From a virus, in IMG/VR virus record IMGVR_UViG_3300005253_000050, positions 1-64,000 of that record: a DNA stretch of 64,000 bases. One strand, given 5' to 3'. Below, in pieces: positions 15,046 through 23,213 of this stretch (positions are counted from its first letter, which is position 1; each line of letters begins with the position of its first letter). Both the position numbers and the translations under genes were made by a program. The notes below the pieces were generated by a model. It did not search any database, was not told the origin of the DNA, and saw only the letters and a list, made by a program, of their open reading frames with translations.

Positions 15046-15389
15046 TGGCTGACGACGAAAAACCAATGGCCGCAGTCATTGACTTTGCTACCGCTGGGGT
15101 GCGCGCCAAAGACGGACCACCGCTCACCACCACGTACTCGCTGGGATGCAGGCACAAGCACTCGGTGATCGACAAGCGCGCTAGGTCGGTGGAGTGCCGC
15201 GACTGCGAAGCGAGCCTCGATCCAATCGAGGTGCTCTGGTATTTGGCGAACCACTACGCGCGGTACCATTACGCCCTCGACCAGGCCATAAGGGAGGTCA
15301 GAAAAATGGAGGCCCGGTTGAAAGAACTGAAGCGCGAGGAGCGAAACACCAAGGCTCGAATCGCTAGGGCCAAGCGCAAGGAGCACTGA
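15045..15389 (+). CDS. Hypothetical Cys/coiled-coil protein, 114 aa
   Basis: C-x6-H...C-x2-C residues (LGCRHKHSVID..VECRDCEASL) suggest a small metal site, followed by a charged coiled-coil-like helix (REVRKMEARLKELKREERN). The phrase DPIEVLWYLANHYARY resembles a segment seen in other phage proteins of this type. Function unknown. Confidence 0.6.
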   Translation: MADDEKPMAAVIDFATAGVRAKDGPPLTTTYSLGCRHKHSVIDKRARSVECRDCEASLDPIEVLWYLANHYARYHYALDQAIREVRKMEARLKELKREERNTKARIARAKRKEH

Positions 15390-15754
15390 TGCCCGAGGTG
15401 ATCCCCATGGACATGCTGTGCGAGTACATCGGCGCGGTTCCATACGACATCCAGACCGAGGCCCTCCTGCAGCGCGGCATCTCCAACCAACTGATCCGGG
15501 TCGGGATCGAGCACAAGCGGGAGGTCCGCCTGTCGCCCACCGACCGGATCGACTTCATGGTCGGTCTCATCGGGGTGGAAGTGAAAACCAAAGGCAGCCG
15601 CGCCGCACTGATCCGCCAACTCCACCGCTACGCTCAGTCGGGCCTGGTGGACGAGCTGCTAGTGGTGACCACTGTCCCATCCCTCACCCGGGTACCCCGC
15701 GAGCTATGCGGTGTTCCCATCCGCACGCTCGTTCTGTCCGCGTGCCTGCTGTGA
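15389..15754 (+). CDS. PD-(D/E)XK nuclease-like protein, 121 aa
   Basis: The order E..R followed by TDRIDFMVGLIGVEVKTKGS gives the D...E-x-K catalytic core of PD-(D/E)XK nucleases, and RAALIRQLHRYAQSGLVDEL the following helix of VRR/Hjr-type folds. It directly precedes and overlaps the SNF2 helicase gene, so the two may act together on branched DNA; that pairing is inferred from context. Confidence 0.7.
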   Translation: MPEVIPMDMLCEYIGAVPYDIQTEALLQRGISNQLIRVGIEHKREVRLSPTDRIDFMVGLIGVEVKTKGSRAALIRQLHRYAQSGLVDELLVVTTVPSLTRVPRELCGVPIRTLVLSACLL

Positions 15755-18618
15755 AAGCAAGCTACGGACAGATCGAGCTCGCCGGGAAGTTCTGGGTCAT
15801 CCAATGCGAGGCCCACGTCCGGATCCGTTTGAAGCGAGTCTTCGGCGGCGTTCGGAAAAGCGCCTACGACGAAGTCAAGCTGGCCGACTCTCCCGAGACC
15901 TGCCGTGAGCTGCTCTGGTTCTGCGACCGGTACCCCATGGAGATCACCCCGCGCGACTACATGCAGGAGCAGTCGGATCGCCACGAGCGCGAGGAGCAGA
16001 TGGTGTTCGAGATGGTGAGCGGGCACGTGCCGCCGGCGGAGTTCGACCTGGCGCTGCCACTGCGCGACTACCAGCGGATCGCCACCGACCTTGCGCTGAA
16101 GACCGGCGGCCTGCTGGTGGCGGACGACGTCGGTCTCGGAAAGACGGCTTGTGCAATCGGCGTCTTCACGGACCTGCGCACCCTGCCGGCGCTGGTGGTG
16201 ACGCTCACGCACCTCCCGATCCAGTGGCAGCGCGAGCTGAATCGTTTCGCCCCGAAGCTCTCCACCCACATCGTCAAGAAGGGAACGCCGTACGACATCA
16301 AAGGCGGCTGGCCCGACGTCCTGATCATGAACTACCACAAGCTCGCGGGCTGGGCCGACGTGCTAGCAAACCGAGTCCGCTCCGTGGTGTTCGATGAGAT
16401 CCAGGAGCTACGCACCGGTGCCGAGAAAAGCGCCAAGGGTGCGGCGGCCAATCACATCGCTAAGAGCGTCGGGTTCAGGATGGGGCTGAGCGCGACGCCG
16501 ATCTACAACCACGGCTTCGAGATGTTCAACGTGATGGAGTGCGTGCGCCCCGGCGCCCTCGGCCCCGAGCACGAGTTCCGTAATGAGTGGGTGGACAACT
16601 ACGGCCGGGTCAAGGATCCGCAGGCGTTCGGGACCTATCTCCGCGACGCGGGGATGATGCTGCGCCGCACCCGCGAGGACGTCCAGCGGGAGCTGCGGCC
16701 GCTGACCAAGGTGCCGCATTGGATCAGTGCCGACTTCGACGCGATGGACAAGGTCGCGCGCTCCGCGGATGAGCTGGCGCTGGCCATCGTGAACCCGGCG
16801 GATCTGAATCAGAAGGATCAGTTCGGCGCCGAGCGAGAGTTCAACTCGCTGCTGCGCCAGGCGACCGGCGTGGCGAAGGCTCCCTACGTCGCCGAGTTCG
16901 TCCGCATGCTTCTTGACCGCGGCGAGCAGGTGGTTCTGTACGGGTGGCACCGAGTGGTCTACAGCCTATGGCTCGACCGGCTGAAGGACTACCGGCCCGC
17001 GATGTACACCGGCTCGGAGTCTCCGAAGCAAAAGGACGAGGCGATCCAGCGGTTCATGGATCGGGATGCTCGAGTACTCCTGATCTCCCTCCGCTCCGGC
17101 GCGGGGCTCGACGGCCTCCAGCACCACACCCGCACTGTCGTCTTCGGCGAGCTGGACTGGAGCCCCGGCGTACACGAACAGTGTCTGTCCGATGACACCG
17201 AGGTACTTACTCGCAGTGGGTTCTGTGGAAGAGATGACGTTGAAGTCGGAGACGAGATTGCGGCCTTCGACTTGGCCGACAGCAGTATTCGATGGACCCC
17301 GGCGCAGAGCAAGACGGACCGCCCCATGTATGCCGGCGAACGGATGTATGCTGCCGTCACAGAAAAGACAGCGCTGCGGGTAACGGGCGAGCACCGACTT
17401 GTTGTCCGGCGAAGCACTCGCACAACAGAGGGGCGCGGGCGATCACCGTGGGAGATTGTTTTGGCGCAGAGCGTAGCAGGTGCTACGCGGCGATTCATTC
17501 CCACATGTGGATTTGAGGATGCACCAGGAGTAGATCTGACCGACTATGAGCTTCGGCTGATTGGTTGGTTCGTCACCGATGGCAGTTTCAATGGTAGGTT
17601 TGTGACTATTTTTCAGGCGGCCCATCAGCCATGGAACGAAGACCTTGTTGAGGTGCTGGACGGCTGCGACCTCACATGGCACCGCTACACACGACAGAAT
17701 CCAAGCGGTCCAATGAACCTCTACTGCATACCCAAAGGGACGCTTCATCGGTGGTCTAGAAATGAGGTCGACCGACTGCGAGAGATGCTGCGAAACGGGC
17801 TTGGATACAAGGATGTCTCGACTGCGCTGAATCGATCCGCGGCGGCGGTGGGAAAAAAAGCAAGGAAGCTGGAGTCCCATGGAGAGGGGATGCCAGTCGC
17901 CAAGCGAACCGTTCGCGGCTGGTTGCATCTACACGACTACTTGGACAAGGACCTGAGCCCATTATTGGAGCAGATAACTCGCAAGCAACTCATACAACTG
18001 CTGCGTGGAATATACATGGGGGACGGAGCCAAGAGCCCGAAGCTCAAGAACGTCACCCGGATCACTAGCGTCAACAAGCTGTTCATGGACAGACTGCAGT
18101 CGCTCTGTGTCCGGCGTGGATTCTCTGCGACGATATCCCGCCGGAAAGCAAAAACGAGCGCCGGAAATACGGCCTACGATATTTTCATTTCGGAGGCGGC
18201 GGACGCCAGCCTTCCTGGTGCAAACAAACGCAATGGATTTGCTGAATCACCCCGGACTGATCGCGAACGCGTCTGGTGTGTGACGAACGAAATGGGCACT
18301 CTGATCACTCGCCGCAACGGCAAAGTTGCAATCGTAGGAAATTGCATCGGGCGGGTCCACCGCGACGGCCAGCTGGACCCTGTTACTGCCTACTACCTGC
18401 TCGCCGAGGTGGGGGTCGACCCGTTCATGAGCAAGGTCCTCGGAATCAAGCGGACGCAGATCGAGGGCATCAAAGATCCGACGGGCGCAGCCCAGCCCAA
18501 CTACGACGTCGCTGGCGACAGCATCAAGCAGCTGGCCCGGGATTATCTGGAGCAACGCAAGAAGACGAAAGGAACGGAGCATGCAGGCAACTTCGATCGA
18601 GTGGTGTATTTCGACTGA
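15751..18618 (+). CDS. SNF2-family helicase precursor with intein, 955 aa
   Basis: GTG start overlaps the nuclease stop as GTGA; a far upstream in-frame extension is rejected because it runs through that gene in another frame. Helicase motifs: I DDVGLGKTA (residues 125-133), II DEIQE (near 215), III MGLSATPIYN, V LLISLRSGAGLDG, and VI IGRVHRDGQ. Motif VI is interrupted by a 387-aa intein inserted before the cysteine of QCIGR (17182-18342). After splicing the helicase would be 568 aa, a DNA translocase probably used in replication or recombination. Confidence 0.9.
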   Translation: MKASYGQIELAGKFWVIQCEAHVRIRLKRVFGGVRKSAYDEVKLADSPETCRELLWFCDRYPMEITPRDYMQEQSDRHEREEQMVFEMVSGHVPPAEFDLALPLRDYQRIATDLALKTGGLLVADDVGLGKTACAIGVFTDLRTLPALVVTLTHLPIQWQRELNRFAPKLSTHIVKKGTPYDIKGGWPDVLIMNYHKLAGWADVLANRVRSVVFDEIQELRTGAEKSAKGAAANHIAKSVGFRMGLSATPIYNHGFEMFNVMECVRPGALGPEHEFRNEWVDNYGRVKDPQAFGTYLRDAGMMLRRTREDVQRELRPLTKVPHWISADFDAMDKVARSADELALAIVNPADLNQKDQFGAEREFNSLLRQATGVAKAPYVAEFVRMLLDRGEQVVLYGWHRVVYSLWLDRLKDYRPAMYTGSESPKQKDEAIQRFMDRDARVLLISLRSGAGLDGLQHHTRTVVFGELDWSPGVHEQCLSDDTEVLTRSGFCGRDDVEVGDEIAAFDLADSSIRWTPAQSKTDRPMYAGERMYAAVTEKTALRVTGEHRLVVRRSTRTTEGRGRSPWEIVLAQSVAGATRRFIPTCGFEDAPGVDLTDYELRLIGWFVTDGSFNGRFVTIFQAAHQPWNEDLVEVLDGCDLTWHRYTRQNPSGPMNLYCIPKGTLHRWSRNEVDRLREMLRNGLGYKDVSTALNRSAAAVGKKARKLESHGEGMPVAKRTVRGWLHLHDYLDKDLSPLLEQITRKQLIQLLRGIYMGDGAKSPKLKNVTRITSVNKLFMDRLQSLCVRRGFSATISRRKAKTSAGNTAYDIFISEAADASLPGANKRNGFAESPRTDRERVWCVTNEMGTLITRRNGKVAIVGNCIGRVHRDGQLDPVTAYYLLAEVGVDPFMSKVLGIKRTQIEGIKDPTGAAQPNYDVAGDSIKQLARDYLEQRKKTKGTEHAGNFDRVVYFD
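17182..18342 (+). other. Intein with LAGLIDADG homing endonuclease, 387 aa
   Basis: The element begins with Cys in CLSDDTEVLTRSG (block A), has TGEH (block B, residues 68-71) and ends VAIVGN before an extein Cys, the three splice signals. Two endonuclease motifs occur at 126-134 (LIGWFVTDG) and 273-282 (LLRGIYMGDG). Between them lies an HTH-like segment (GYKDVSTALNRSAAAVGKKA) that may bind DNA. The usual penultimate His is Gly here, which occurs in some inteins. Both splicing and homing look intact by sequence. Confidence 0.9.
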
Positions 18619-19327
18619 TGGATCCAAGGGGTTTACCTGGTCGCCGTCGACCGGGTGCCTCGGCCCGGGCGGGACGCTCGAACAGCCGCGGCGTTGTCCG
18701 GGCTGCTACGCTGCGGTCATCGCCGCGCGCTGGGGAAAGACCGACGTGACCAAAGGCTTCCTCCCAGAGTTCCACGAGCGCCGCCTCACGGAGCCAGCCA
18801 AGCGGAAGAAGCCGACCACCATCTTCGTCTGCTCGATGGCGGATCTCTGGGGCGACTGGGTTCCGGACGAGTGGATTCGGAAGGTGCTGAAGGTCGCCCT
18901 CGAGTGCTCGCGCCACACCTTCATCTTCCTCACGAAGAACCCGAAGCGGTATCGGGAGTTCGATCCGTACCCTCACAACGTCTGGCTCGGGGCGACGACG
19001 CGGACCAGGCCCGAGTACGTCCGCGCCGCCCACGCGCTGGACCAGGTGGCCGCGGCGGTCAGGTTCGTTTCGGTGGAGCCTATGCTCGGCCCAGTGCATC
19101 TTGACTCCAGTGGCTTCTGGAAGCCCGACTGGATCATCATCGGCGACCTCAACCGCAGCGGCAGGCCCACCGGCACAACCCAGGCCGAGTGGGTGACCGC
19201 ATTGACAGCGGACGCTAGGCGTCATAAAATTCCGGTGTTTCATAAAGACTCACTGGCGGCCCGCGGCTTCACGTCGCGAGAACTACCTGGAGGACATTAT
19301 GCCCGAGAGCAACAGCAACTCATCTAG
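18581..19327 (+). CDS. Gp37/Gp68 (DUF5131) family protein, 248 aa
   Basis: Blocks IEWCISTDGSKGFTWSPSTG, CPGCYA, IFVCSMADLWGDWVP, FIFLTKNPKRY, VWLGATT and RFVSVEPMLGP, then WIIIGD, match the phage Gp37/Gp68 family in order. The cysteine cluster C..C..C near the N-terminus is reminiscent of radical-SAM-like proteins. Its role is not established. It overlaps the helicase gene by 38 bases. Confidence 0.85.
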   Translation: MQATSIEWCISTDGSKGFTWSPSTGCLGPGGTLEQPRRCPGCYAAVIAARWGKTDVTKGFLPEFHERRLTEPAKRKKPTTIFVCSMADLWGDWVPDEWIRKVLKVALECSRHTFIFLTKNPKRYREFDPYPHNVWLGATTRTRPEYVRAAHALDQVAAAVRFVSVEPMLGPVHLDSSGFWKPDWIIIGDLNRSGRPTGTTQAEWVTALTADARRHKIPVFHKDSLAARGFTSRELPGGHYAREQQQLI

Positions 19328-19565
19328 CCCGGTGCCGAGCAACCCGCCTCCGCCGATTCCACCTCGAGCCCGTTCATTCCTGGCCTGGGCTTCCTGGATC
19401 CTGCTGCTCGGCGGCCCGAGCTTCGGCGGCGCCATCGCACTCCTGCTCGACGGGACTCCGGCCAAGGCCTGCACCATCCTCCTGGGCTTCATGGTCTCGG
19501 CCGCCGCCGGCATCAAGGGCGGCCTGGCCGTCCCGTGGAAGGCCCCCCCGGAGGCGAAGCCATGA
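19299..19565 (+). CDS. Holin-like membrane protein, 88 aa
   Basis: GGAGGACATT precedes the ATG. After a Pro/Ser-rich N-terminus there are two hydrophobic segments, about residues 27-47 and 56-74, joined by a short turn, with few charges. Size, two spans and position right before two cell-wall hydrolases fit a phage holin. This is by context and topology; no specific holin family is recognised. Confidence 0.6.
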   Translation: MPESNSNSSSPVPSNPPPPIPPRARSFLAWASWILLLGGPSFGGAIALLLDGTPAKACTILLGFMVSAAAGIKGGLAVPWKAPPEAKP

Positions 19566-20233
19566 ACATGATCGCCCACCAGGCCGTGCAGTTGGACCCG
19601 TGCAAGGGCTTCGACTATGCCGGCCACCTCACCGAGAAGAACGTCGACGACTTCGTTGCGGACGACCACCAGTTCGGCATCCGGTACGTGGCCCGGAAGC
19701 TCTGGGTCCACGATAAACCGAAGGCGTACTACGGCGGCTGGCTCTACGGGCTGAGCACCCAAGAGGCCAACATCGCCATGGCCGGCAGGCTGGCCATCGG
19801 CGTGGTGCAGTCGTTCAGCCACAGCACCGCGGCCACCTATGAGAACGGATTCCTCATGGGGACAATCGCCGCGGCGAACCTGCTGGGGATCGGGGTCCGC
19901 GCGCGCATCCATCTGTTCTGCGACCTCGAGCACGCCCGAGTCCCGGACGCCGACATGATCGCCTACCTCAACGGGTGGAGCATGGCGGTGATCCCGTACT
20001 TCCGCTGCGGGCTCTACGTGGGCTATCACTACCTCAACGGCCGGCAGCTCTACGGGCTCCCTCGGTTCGACTGCTACTGGTCCAGCGCCATGGCTCACAT
20101 GGGCGACCCGCAGCCCAGGGGCTTCGCGATGAAGCAGGGCTACCCGACCCGACTCCACGGGTGCCACATCGATCCCGACGAGCTCACCGGAGACAACTTC
20201 GGCAAGGGTCCGTACTTCCTCAAGGCAGCCTAG
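19562..20233 (+). CDS. Endolysin, DUF1906/GH25-like glycoside hydrolase, 223 aa
   Basis: The start GFDYAGHLTEKNVDDF, then IRYVARK, ARIHLFCDLEH, VIPYFRCGLYVGYHYLNG and FDCYWSSAMA trace the beta-strands of the Rv2525c-like glycoside hydrolase-like fold used by lysins. ATG overlaps the holin stop by four bases. No signal peptide, so export would need the holin. Expected to cleave peptidoglycan glycan strands at lysis. Confidence 0.7.
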   Translation: MNMIAHQAVQLDPCKGFDYAGHLTEKNVDDFVADDHQFGIRYVARKLWVHDKPKAYYGGWLYGLSTQEANIAMAGRLAIGVVQSFSHSTAATYENGFLMGTIAAANLLGIGVRARIHLFCDLEHARVPDADMIAYLNGWSMAVIPYFRCGLYVGYHYLNGRQLYGLPRFDCYWSSAMAHMGDPQPRGFAMKQGYPTRLHGCHIDPDELTGDNFGKGPYFLKAA

Positions 20234-20274
20234 CTGTCCTCAATTCTGACCGACAAACCCAAAGGATATTAGAC

Positions 20275-20859
20275 ATGTCACTAATTCTGGCTCTAGTTTT
20301 GTCCACCTCGTTGACCGGCGCGCCGTGCACCCCGACCCTGAAAAATGATAAGGCCACGAAGCTGGCCGCCCTCATCGTCAAGACCAGCCCTCGCGCCAAG
20401 CCGTATTCCCTGCGGCTTGCTCGGGCAATCATCCGGGAGGCCAAGCGGCACCGCATCCCGGTGGACGTGCTCGCCGCCGTCGGCTGGGCTGAGAGCTGGT
20501 ACAGGTCCCACCTGTTCGGAGCCGACGGCGAGGTCGGGCTGTGGCAGCTCGTCCCGCGCCTGGATTATCACCGCGAGTCCTGGGACGAATACACCCAGCT
20601 GACTCACGGCAAGACCGGATTTCCGAACCTCATTTGGGAGCGGATGCCGAAACTACAAAGGGCGCTCGCGCTGGCAGACCTCGACGTGGGGACGTACATG
20701 GCTGCGCACCTACTCGCGTACCATCTGCGCCGTTGTGGACGTCCCAGTCCGCGCTGCGCAGCGAGATACAACAGCGGGTTTGCTCCAGTCCGCCCGGGCT
20801 ACAGGAACGCAATCAAACGATATTCAAGGCGAATTCGCCGGGCCTTGGCTGCTCCATGA
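20275..20859 (+). CDS. Lytic transglycosylase (SLT fold) with signal peptide, 194 aa
   Basis: The first 16 residues (MSLILALVLSTSLTGA) look like an export signal. The catalytic region contains VDVLAAVGWAESWYRSHLFG with Glu of A-E-S, GLWQLVP for the usual GLMQ, and CAARYNSGFAP for the AYNAG motif. All three goose-type/SLT landmarks are present. With the preceding gene it gives the phage two different wall hydrolases; this one could also act in DNA entry. Confidence 0.8.
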   Translation: MSLILALVLSTSLTGAPCTPTLKNDKATKLAALIVKTSPRAKPYSLRLARAIIREAKRHRIPVDVLAAVGWAESWYRSHLFGADGEVGLWQLVPRLDYHRESWDEYTQLTHGKTGFPNLIWERMPKLQRALALADLDVGTYMAAHLLAYHLRRCGRPSPRCAARYNSGFAPVRPGYRNAIKRYSRRIRRALAAP

Positions 20860-21068
20860 CCTCCCTCCTGGGCGACGACGACAGCCCTCGCCCCCCGACG
20901 CACACCCCGATTCCCCTCTCGAGCGACCACCGCATCGACGAGCTCGCCGATGAGCTGGCCGAGTGCCGCCCCGACCTCACCGCCGAGCAGCGACACATGC
21001 TCGCCCGCCAGATCGCCTATCGCTGCAGGTCCTTCCGCCGCGGCCACGCGACGCTTGCAAAACAATAA
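20856..21068 (+). CDS. Hypothetical protein, 70 aa
   Basis: Overlaps the transglycosylase stop as ATGA. The N-terminus is Pro/Asp-rich, the C-terminus is helical (DELADELAECRPDLTAEQRH). The -35 of the next promoter lies within its last codons. No family recognised. Confidence 0.55.
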   Translation: MTSLLGDDDSPRPPTHTPIPLSSDHRIDELADELAECRPDLTAEQRHMLARQIAYRCRSFRRGHATLAKQ

Positions 21069-21083
21069 CGTCTGTGCTAAAAC
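21055..21083 (+). promoter_or_regulatory. Promoter giving a leaderless mRNA
   Basis: TTGCAA (21055-21060), 17-base spacer, TAAAAC (21078-21083). The next ATG at 21091 lies seven bases after the -10, where transcription should start, and there is no ribosome site in between. Confidence 0.5.
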
Positions 21084-21090
21084 CCACAGA

Positions 21091-21417
21091 ATGGTAGCCA
21101 AGAAAAAGAGCCCATCCCTCCCCGTGATGGCCAGCCTGAAGCGCGCGTTCAAGGTCCGCTGCCAGGCGCACAACATCTATATGTCGGAGGCGCTCGTTGG
21201 GCTGATAGACGGTTGGCTCCGGAACGAATACCAGGTGGTCCTGCCAGCCGACCCGCGGCCGCAGAACATCTACGTTCCGGTCGATGCCTGGGAAAAGCTC
21301 CGGCATGCCTGCAGCCCTGAGGGCCGCAACGTCCCTCGGCGAGCCGTGCTCGAGGCGCTGATCACCGGGTGGATCGAGGGCCGCTTTGTGTGGCCCCCAC
21401 GGGGTGTCGACGAATGA
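21091..21417 (+). CDS. Double RHH-like regulator, 108 aa
   Basis: Two successive strand-helix-helix units are visible: MASLKRAFKVRCQAHNIYMS then ALVGLIDGWL, and IYVPVDAWEKLRHAC then RRAVLEALITGWIEG. A tandem ribbon-helix-helix would bind DNA as an intramolecular dimer. It has no Shine-Dalgarno site and probably a leaderless message, like the RHH gene at 2225. It is followed by overlapping gene 21414 and a terminator, forming a two-gene unit. Confidence 0.55.
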   Translation: MVAKKKSPSLPVMASLKRAFKVRCQAHNIYMSEALVGLIDGWLRNEYQVVLPADPRPQNIYVPVDAWEKLRHACSPEGRNVPRRAVLEALITGWIEGRFVWPPRGVDE

Positions 21418-21743
21418 AATTAGAAGACGTCGTGTGCCCCTGCGGCGAGCCGGTGGAGCCGGTCCAGGATGACCTCGGGGTATTTCTCCGGTGCCGCGCA
21501 CGCTGCCCATTGGTCAGCGCCACCCCCGCCCCGAACGTCATGGCCGCCATCGAAGAGTGGCAGGCCGCGCTTCCCATTCCATCCATCGAGACCGCCCTCG
21601 AAGCCTACGCCTACAACAGCGCTAGTGCCCTGGCGTACGCCCAGACTCCACCGGAGCTGGTCGCCCTCGCGCCGCTGGCCCAGGTGCTGATTTCCTTCCT
21701 GCAGTTCCAATCCCACCGTCCCGCGGGAGACGACTCCAAGTAG
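21414..21743 (+). CDS. Hypothetical protein, 109 aa
   Basis: Overlaps the RHH gene as ATGA. An N-terminal CPCGEPVEP...CRARCP gives a four-cysteine zinc-ribbon-like site; the rest is helical and Ala-rich. The same start pattern (zinc site, then helices) occurs in phage proteins annotated Lar-like, but no firm match. Its stop codon lies in the loop of the terminator. Confidence 0.6.
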   Translation: MKLEDVVCPCGEPVEPVQDDLGVFLRCRARCPLVSATPAPNVMAAIEEWQAALPIPSIETALEAYAYNSASALAYAQTPPELVALAPLAQVLISFLQFQSHRPAGDDSK

Positions 21744-21782
21744 TCACCCAACAGTCTCCCGCGGGACGGCCTTCCTTTTTCC
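21716..21782 (+). terminator. Strong intrinsic terminator
   Basis: A perfect 16-bp stem, CCGTCCCGCGGGAGAC (21716-21731) with GTCTCCCGCGGGACGG (21754-21769), is followed by CCTTCCTTTTTCC. The gene's stop codon is in the 22-base loop. This closes the operon. Confidence 0.85.
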
Positions 21783-21811
21783 TTGCATCCTTGGCACATC
21801 TCTGTTACTTA
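21776..21811 (+). promoter_or_regulatory. Possible promoter after terminator
   Basis: TTTTTCCTTGCATC (21776-21789) is shared exactly with 39027-39040, where it also follows a hairpin and precedes a new operon. TTGCAT is a -35-like hexamer; the -10 17 bases on (TACTTA) is poor. Followed by 138 bases in which I see no convincing gene. Confidence 0.35.
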
Positions 21812-21949
21812 TCCAACAGACGATTTGACCATGCTGACTCACGGAGGACCCAACGCACACGCACGCTTTTCACCCGCGCCGACTTCGGGCGCTGCTGAAG
21901 GCCACCACCAAGGTGAGTGATACTCGCGTTCGCTAGATCGGCCCAGCCA

Positions 21950-22474
21950 ATGAAACACTACGTCATCCTGCACCGCCAGTCCGCGAGCAACACCACCGTG
22001 ATCGGGGTGTTCCACGAGCCATCCGAGCCCATCTCATTGGTCCGGGTCGCCGCGGTTGCTGAGTGCACAAACCCTGAATGCTACGAGGAAAAAGTCGCGG
22101 CCGGCAAGGAAGTCTTCCGGGCCACCTACGGGATCGAGGGCGAGTGCTTTCTCGTAGAGAAGATTCCGTCCCGGTTGTATGTGCCGTTTGAAGGTGCGAC
22201 GGCGCCCGCCCCCAAGTCACCAGCGAAGCTCCGGGTGTGGTTGTCCGAGGCCCTCGAGGGCCTCCTCGGAAAAGACTGGGAGCTCGTCGACGCGATGACC
22301 GAGCGTGACCACATCGTCCGTGAAGCCGAGGGCTCGCCGTTCCTCGGGAAGTTCCCCGGGCCAAACCTATTCTTTTCTCTGCACCTGAGAATGACCGAGG
22401 CGGCCCGGGCGTTGCTCAACGTCACCGACGACGACCGCGCGCGCGTGCGCGCGTCATTAAAGGATCAGGGCTGA
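21950..22474 (+). CDS. Hypothetical protein, 174 aa
   Basis: The sequence opens MKHYVILHRQSASNTTVIGV and is a mixed alpha/beta protein without signal or membrane segments. There is no clear ribosome site before the ATG (only CCAGCCA), so translation may be weak or start elsewhere. The next gene's ATG overlaps its stop. No family recognised. Confidence 0.6.
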   Translation: MKHYVILHRQSASNTTVIGVFHEPSEPISLVRVAAVAECTNPECYEEKVAAGKEVFRATYGIEGECFLVEKIPSRLYVPFEGATAPAPKSPAKLRVWLSEALEGLLGKDWELVDAMTERDHIVREAEGSPFLGKFPGPNLFFSLHLRMTEAARALLNVTDDDRARVRASLKDQG

Positions 22475-22725
22475 TGCGGATTACCCACGAGCAGGCCCAA
22501 CAGATTTACGAGGACATGCATCCGATCGCATGGGAGGAACTCGGCAGGCTCCACGTTCGCGCCCCCCTCGGGCTCACGCTCAACGGCCACGCGACGGCGA
22601 CGCTGGTACACCTGAAGCTCGCCGAGCCGATCGGCCGGCAGAACCTCGAGCACACCATCACCGAGCTGGGCGCTGCCATCTGGGAGAACCATCGGCCGCC
22701 CTCATACCACAGGAGGCAGCGTTGA
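22474..22725 (+). CDS. Hypothetical protein, 83 aa
   Basis: TGATG junction with the previous gene and AAAGGATCAGGG upstream. Helical protein (THEQAQQIYEDMHPIAWEEL). No family recognised. Confidence 0.6.
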   Translation: MRITHEQAQQIYEDMHPIAWEELGRLHVRAPLGLTLNGHATATLVHLKLAEPIGRQNLEHTITELGAAIWENHRPPSYHRRQR

Positions 22726-22925
22726 GACAGGGATCGAAGCACCGGAGGGCGGCGCGGGTGAAGCGCAGGAAGAAGCAGCTGGCGCAGCTGGTGGGGGCGG
22801 ACGTCGCCCTCTCCATATTCTGGGGAGACATCACGGCTGCCGACGGGGTCAAAGGCTTGGCCCCCGCGGACCGCGCCCGGGCACTGGTGCTGGTGGAGCA
22901 GCTGCAGGCGGAGACCAGCCGATGA
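22722..22925 (+). CDS. Small basic protein, 67 aa
   Basis: TTG start overlaps the previous stop as TTGA and has AGGAGGCAGCG upstream. The N-terminus is very basic (KHRRAARVKRRKKQLAQL), suggesting nucleic acid binding. Unrecognised. Confidence 0.6.
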   Translation: MRQGSKHRRAARVKRRKKQLAQLVGADVALSIFWGDITAADGVKGLAPADRARALVLVEQLQAETSR

Positions 22926-23056
22926 TCCCCGGCGGCATGGTCTTCAACAACACCCCCGGCGTCGAGCCGCCCCAGCCTAAGGCGTCGAGGCTTCTCACCC
23001 TGCTGGTGGTGGTGCCCTGGGCCGTCGCCGCCGCGCTGATCGTGAGGTATATGTGA
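22922..23056 (+). CDS. Single-span membrane peptide, 44 aa
   Basis: ATG overlaps the previous stop as ATGA. Residues 23-41 (RLLTLLVVVPWAVAAALIV) form one membrane segment, N-terminus Pro/Gly-rich. It ends six bases before the tRNA gene. Confidence 0.55.
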   Translation: MIPGGMVFNNTPGVEPPQPKASRLLTLLVVVPWAVAAALIVRYM

Positions 23057-23061
23057 AAAAC

Positions 23062-23134
23062 GGGCCCATAGCTCAACTGGCAGAGCGCCGGACTCATAAT
23101 CCGTTGGCTGCAGGATCGTACCCTGCTGGGCCCA
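23062..23134 (+). tRNA. tRNA with CAT anticodon (Met or Ile2)
   Basis: Acceptor GGGCCCA pairs with TGGGCCC; D-arm AGCTCAACTGGCAGAGC; anticodon arm CGGA-CTCATAA-TCCG with anticodon CAT at 23095-23097; T-arm GCAGG-ATCGTAC-CCTGC, discriminator A, CCA not encoded. The anticodon loop CTCATAA is shared by elongator tRNA-Met and by tRNA-Ile2 that is modified to read AUA. The T-loop ATCGTAC differs from the usual TTCGAAT pattern. Identity between the two is unresolved. Confidence 0.88.
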
Positions 23135-23213
23135 TGCCGGGCACCTTGATCCGAGACGACCGCAGGGCGGCAATCGGTGCCAGGTGTCACCGCCCTGCAC
23201 AAAGGAAACGAAG

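Noticed and set aside
15418-15750. Upstream in-frame extension of the SNF2 helicase
   Set aside because: This stretch encodes the PD-(D/E)XK protein in another frame; the GTGA overlap at 15751 is the local rule for starts.
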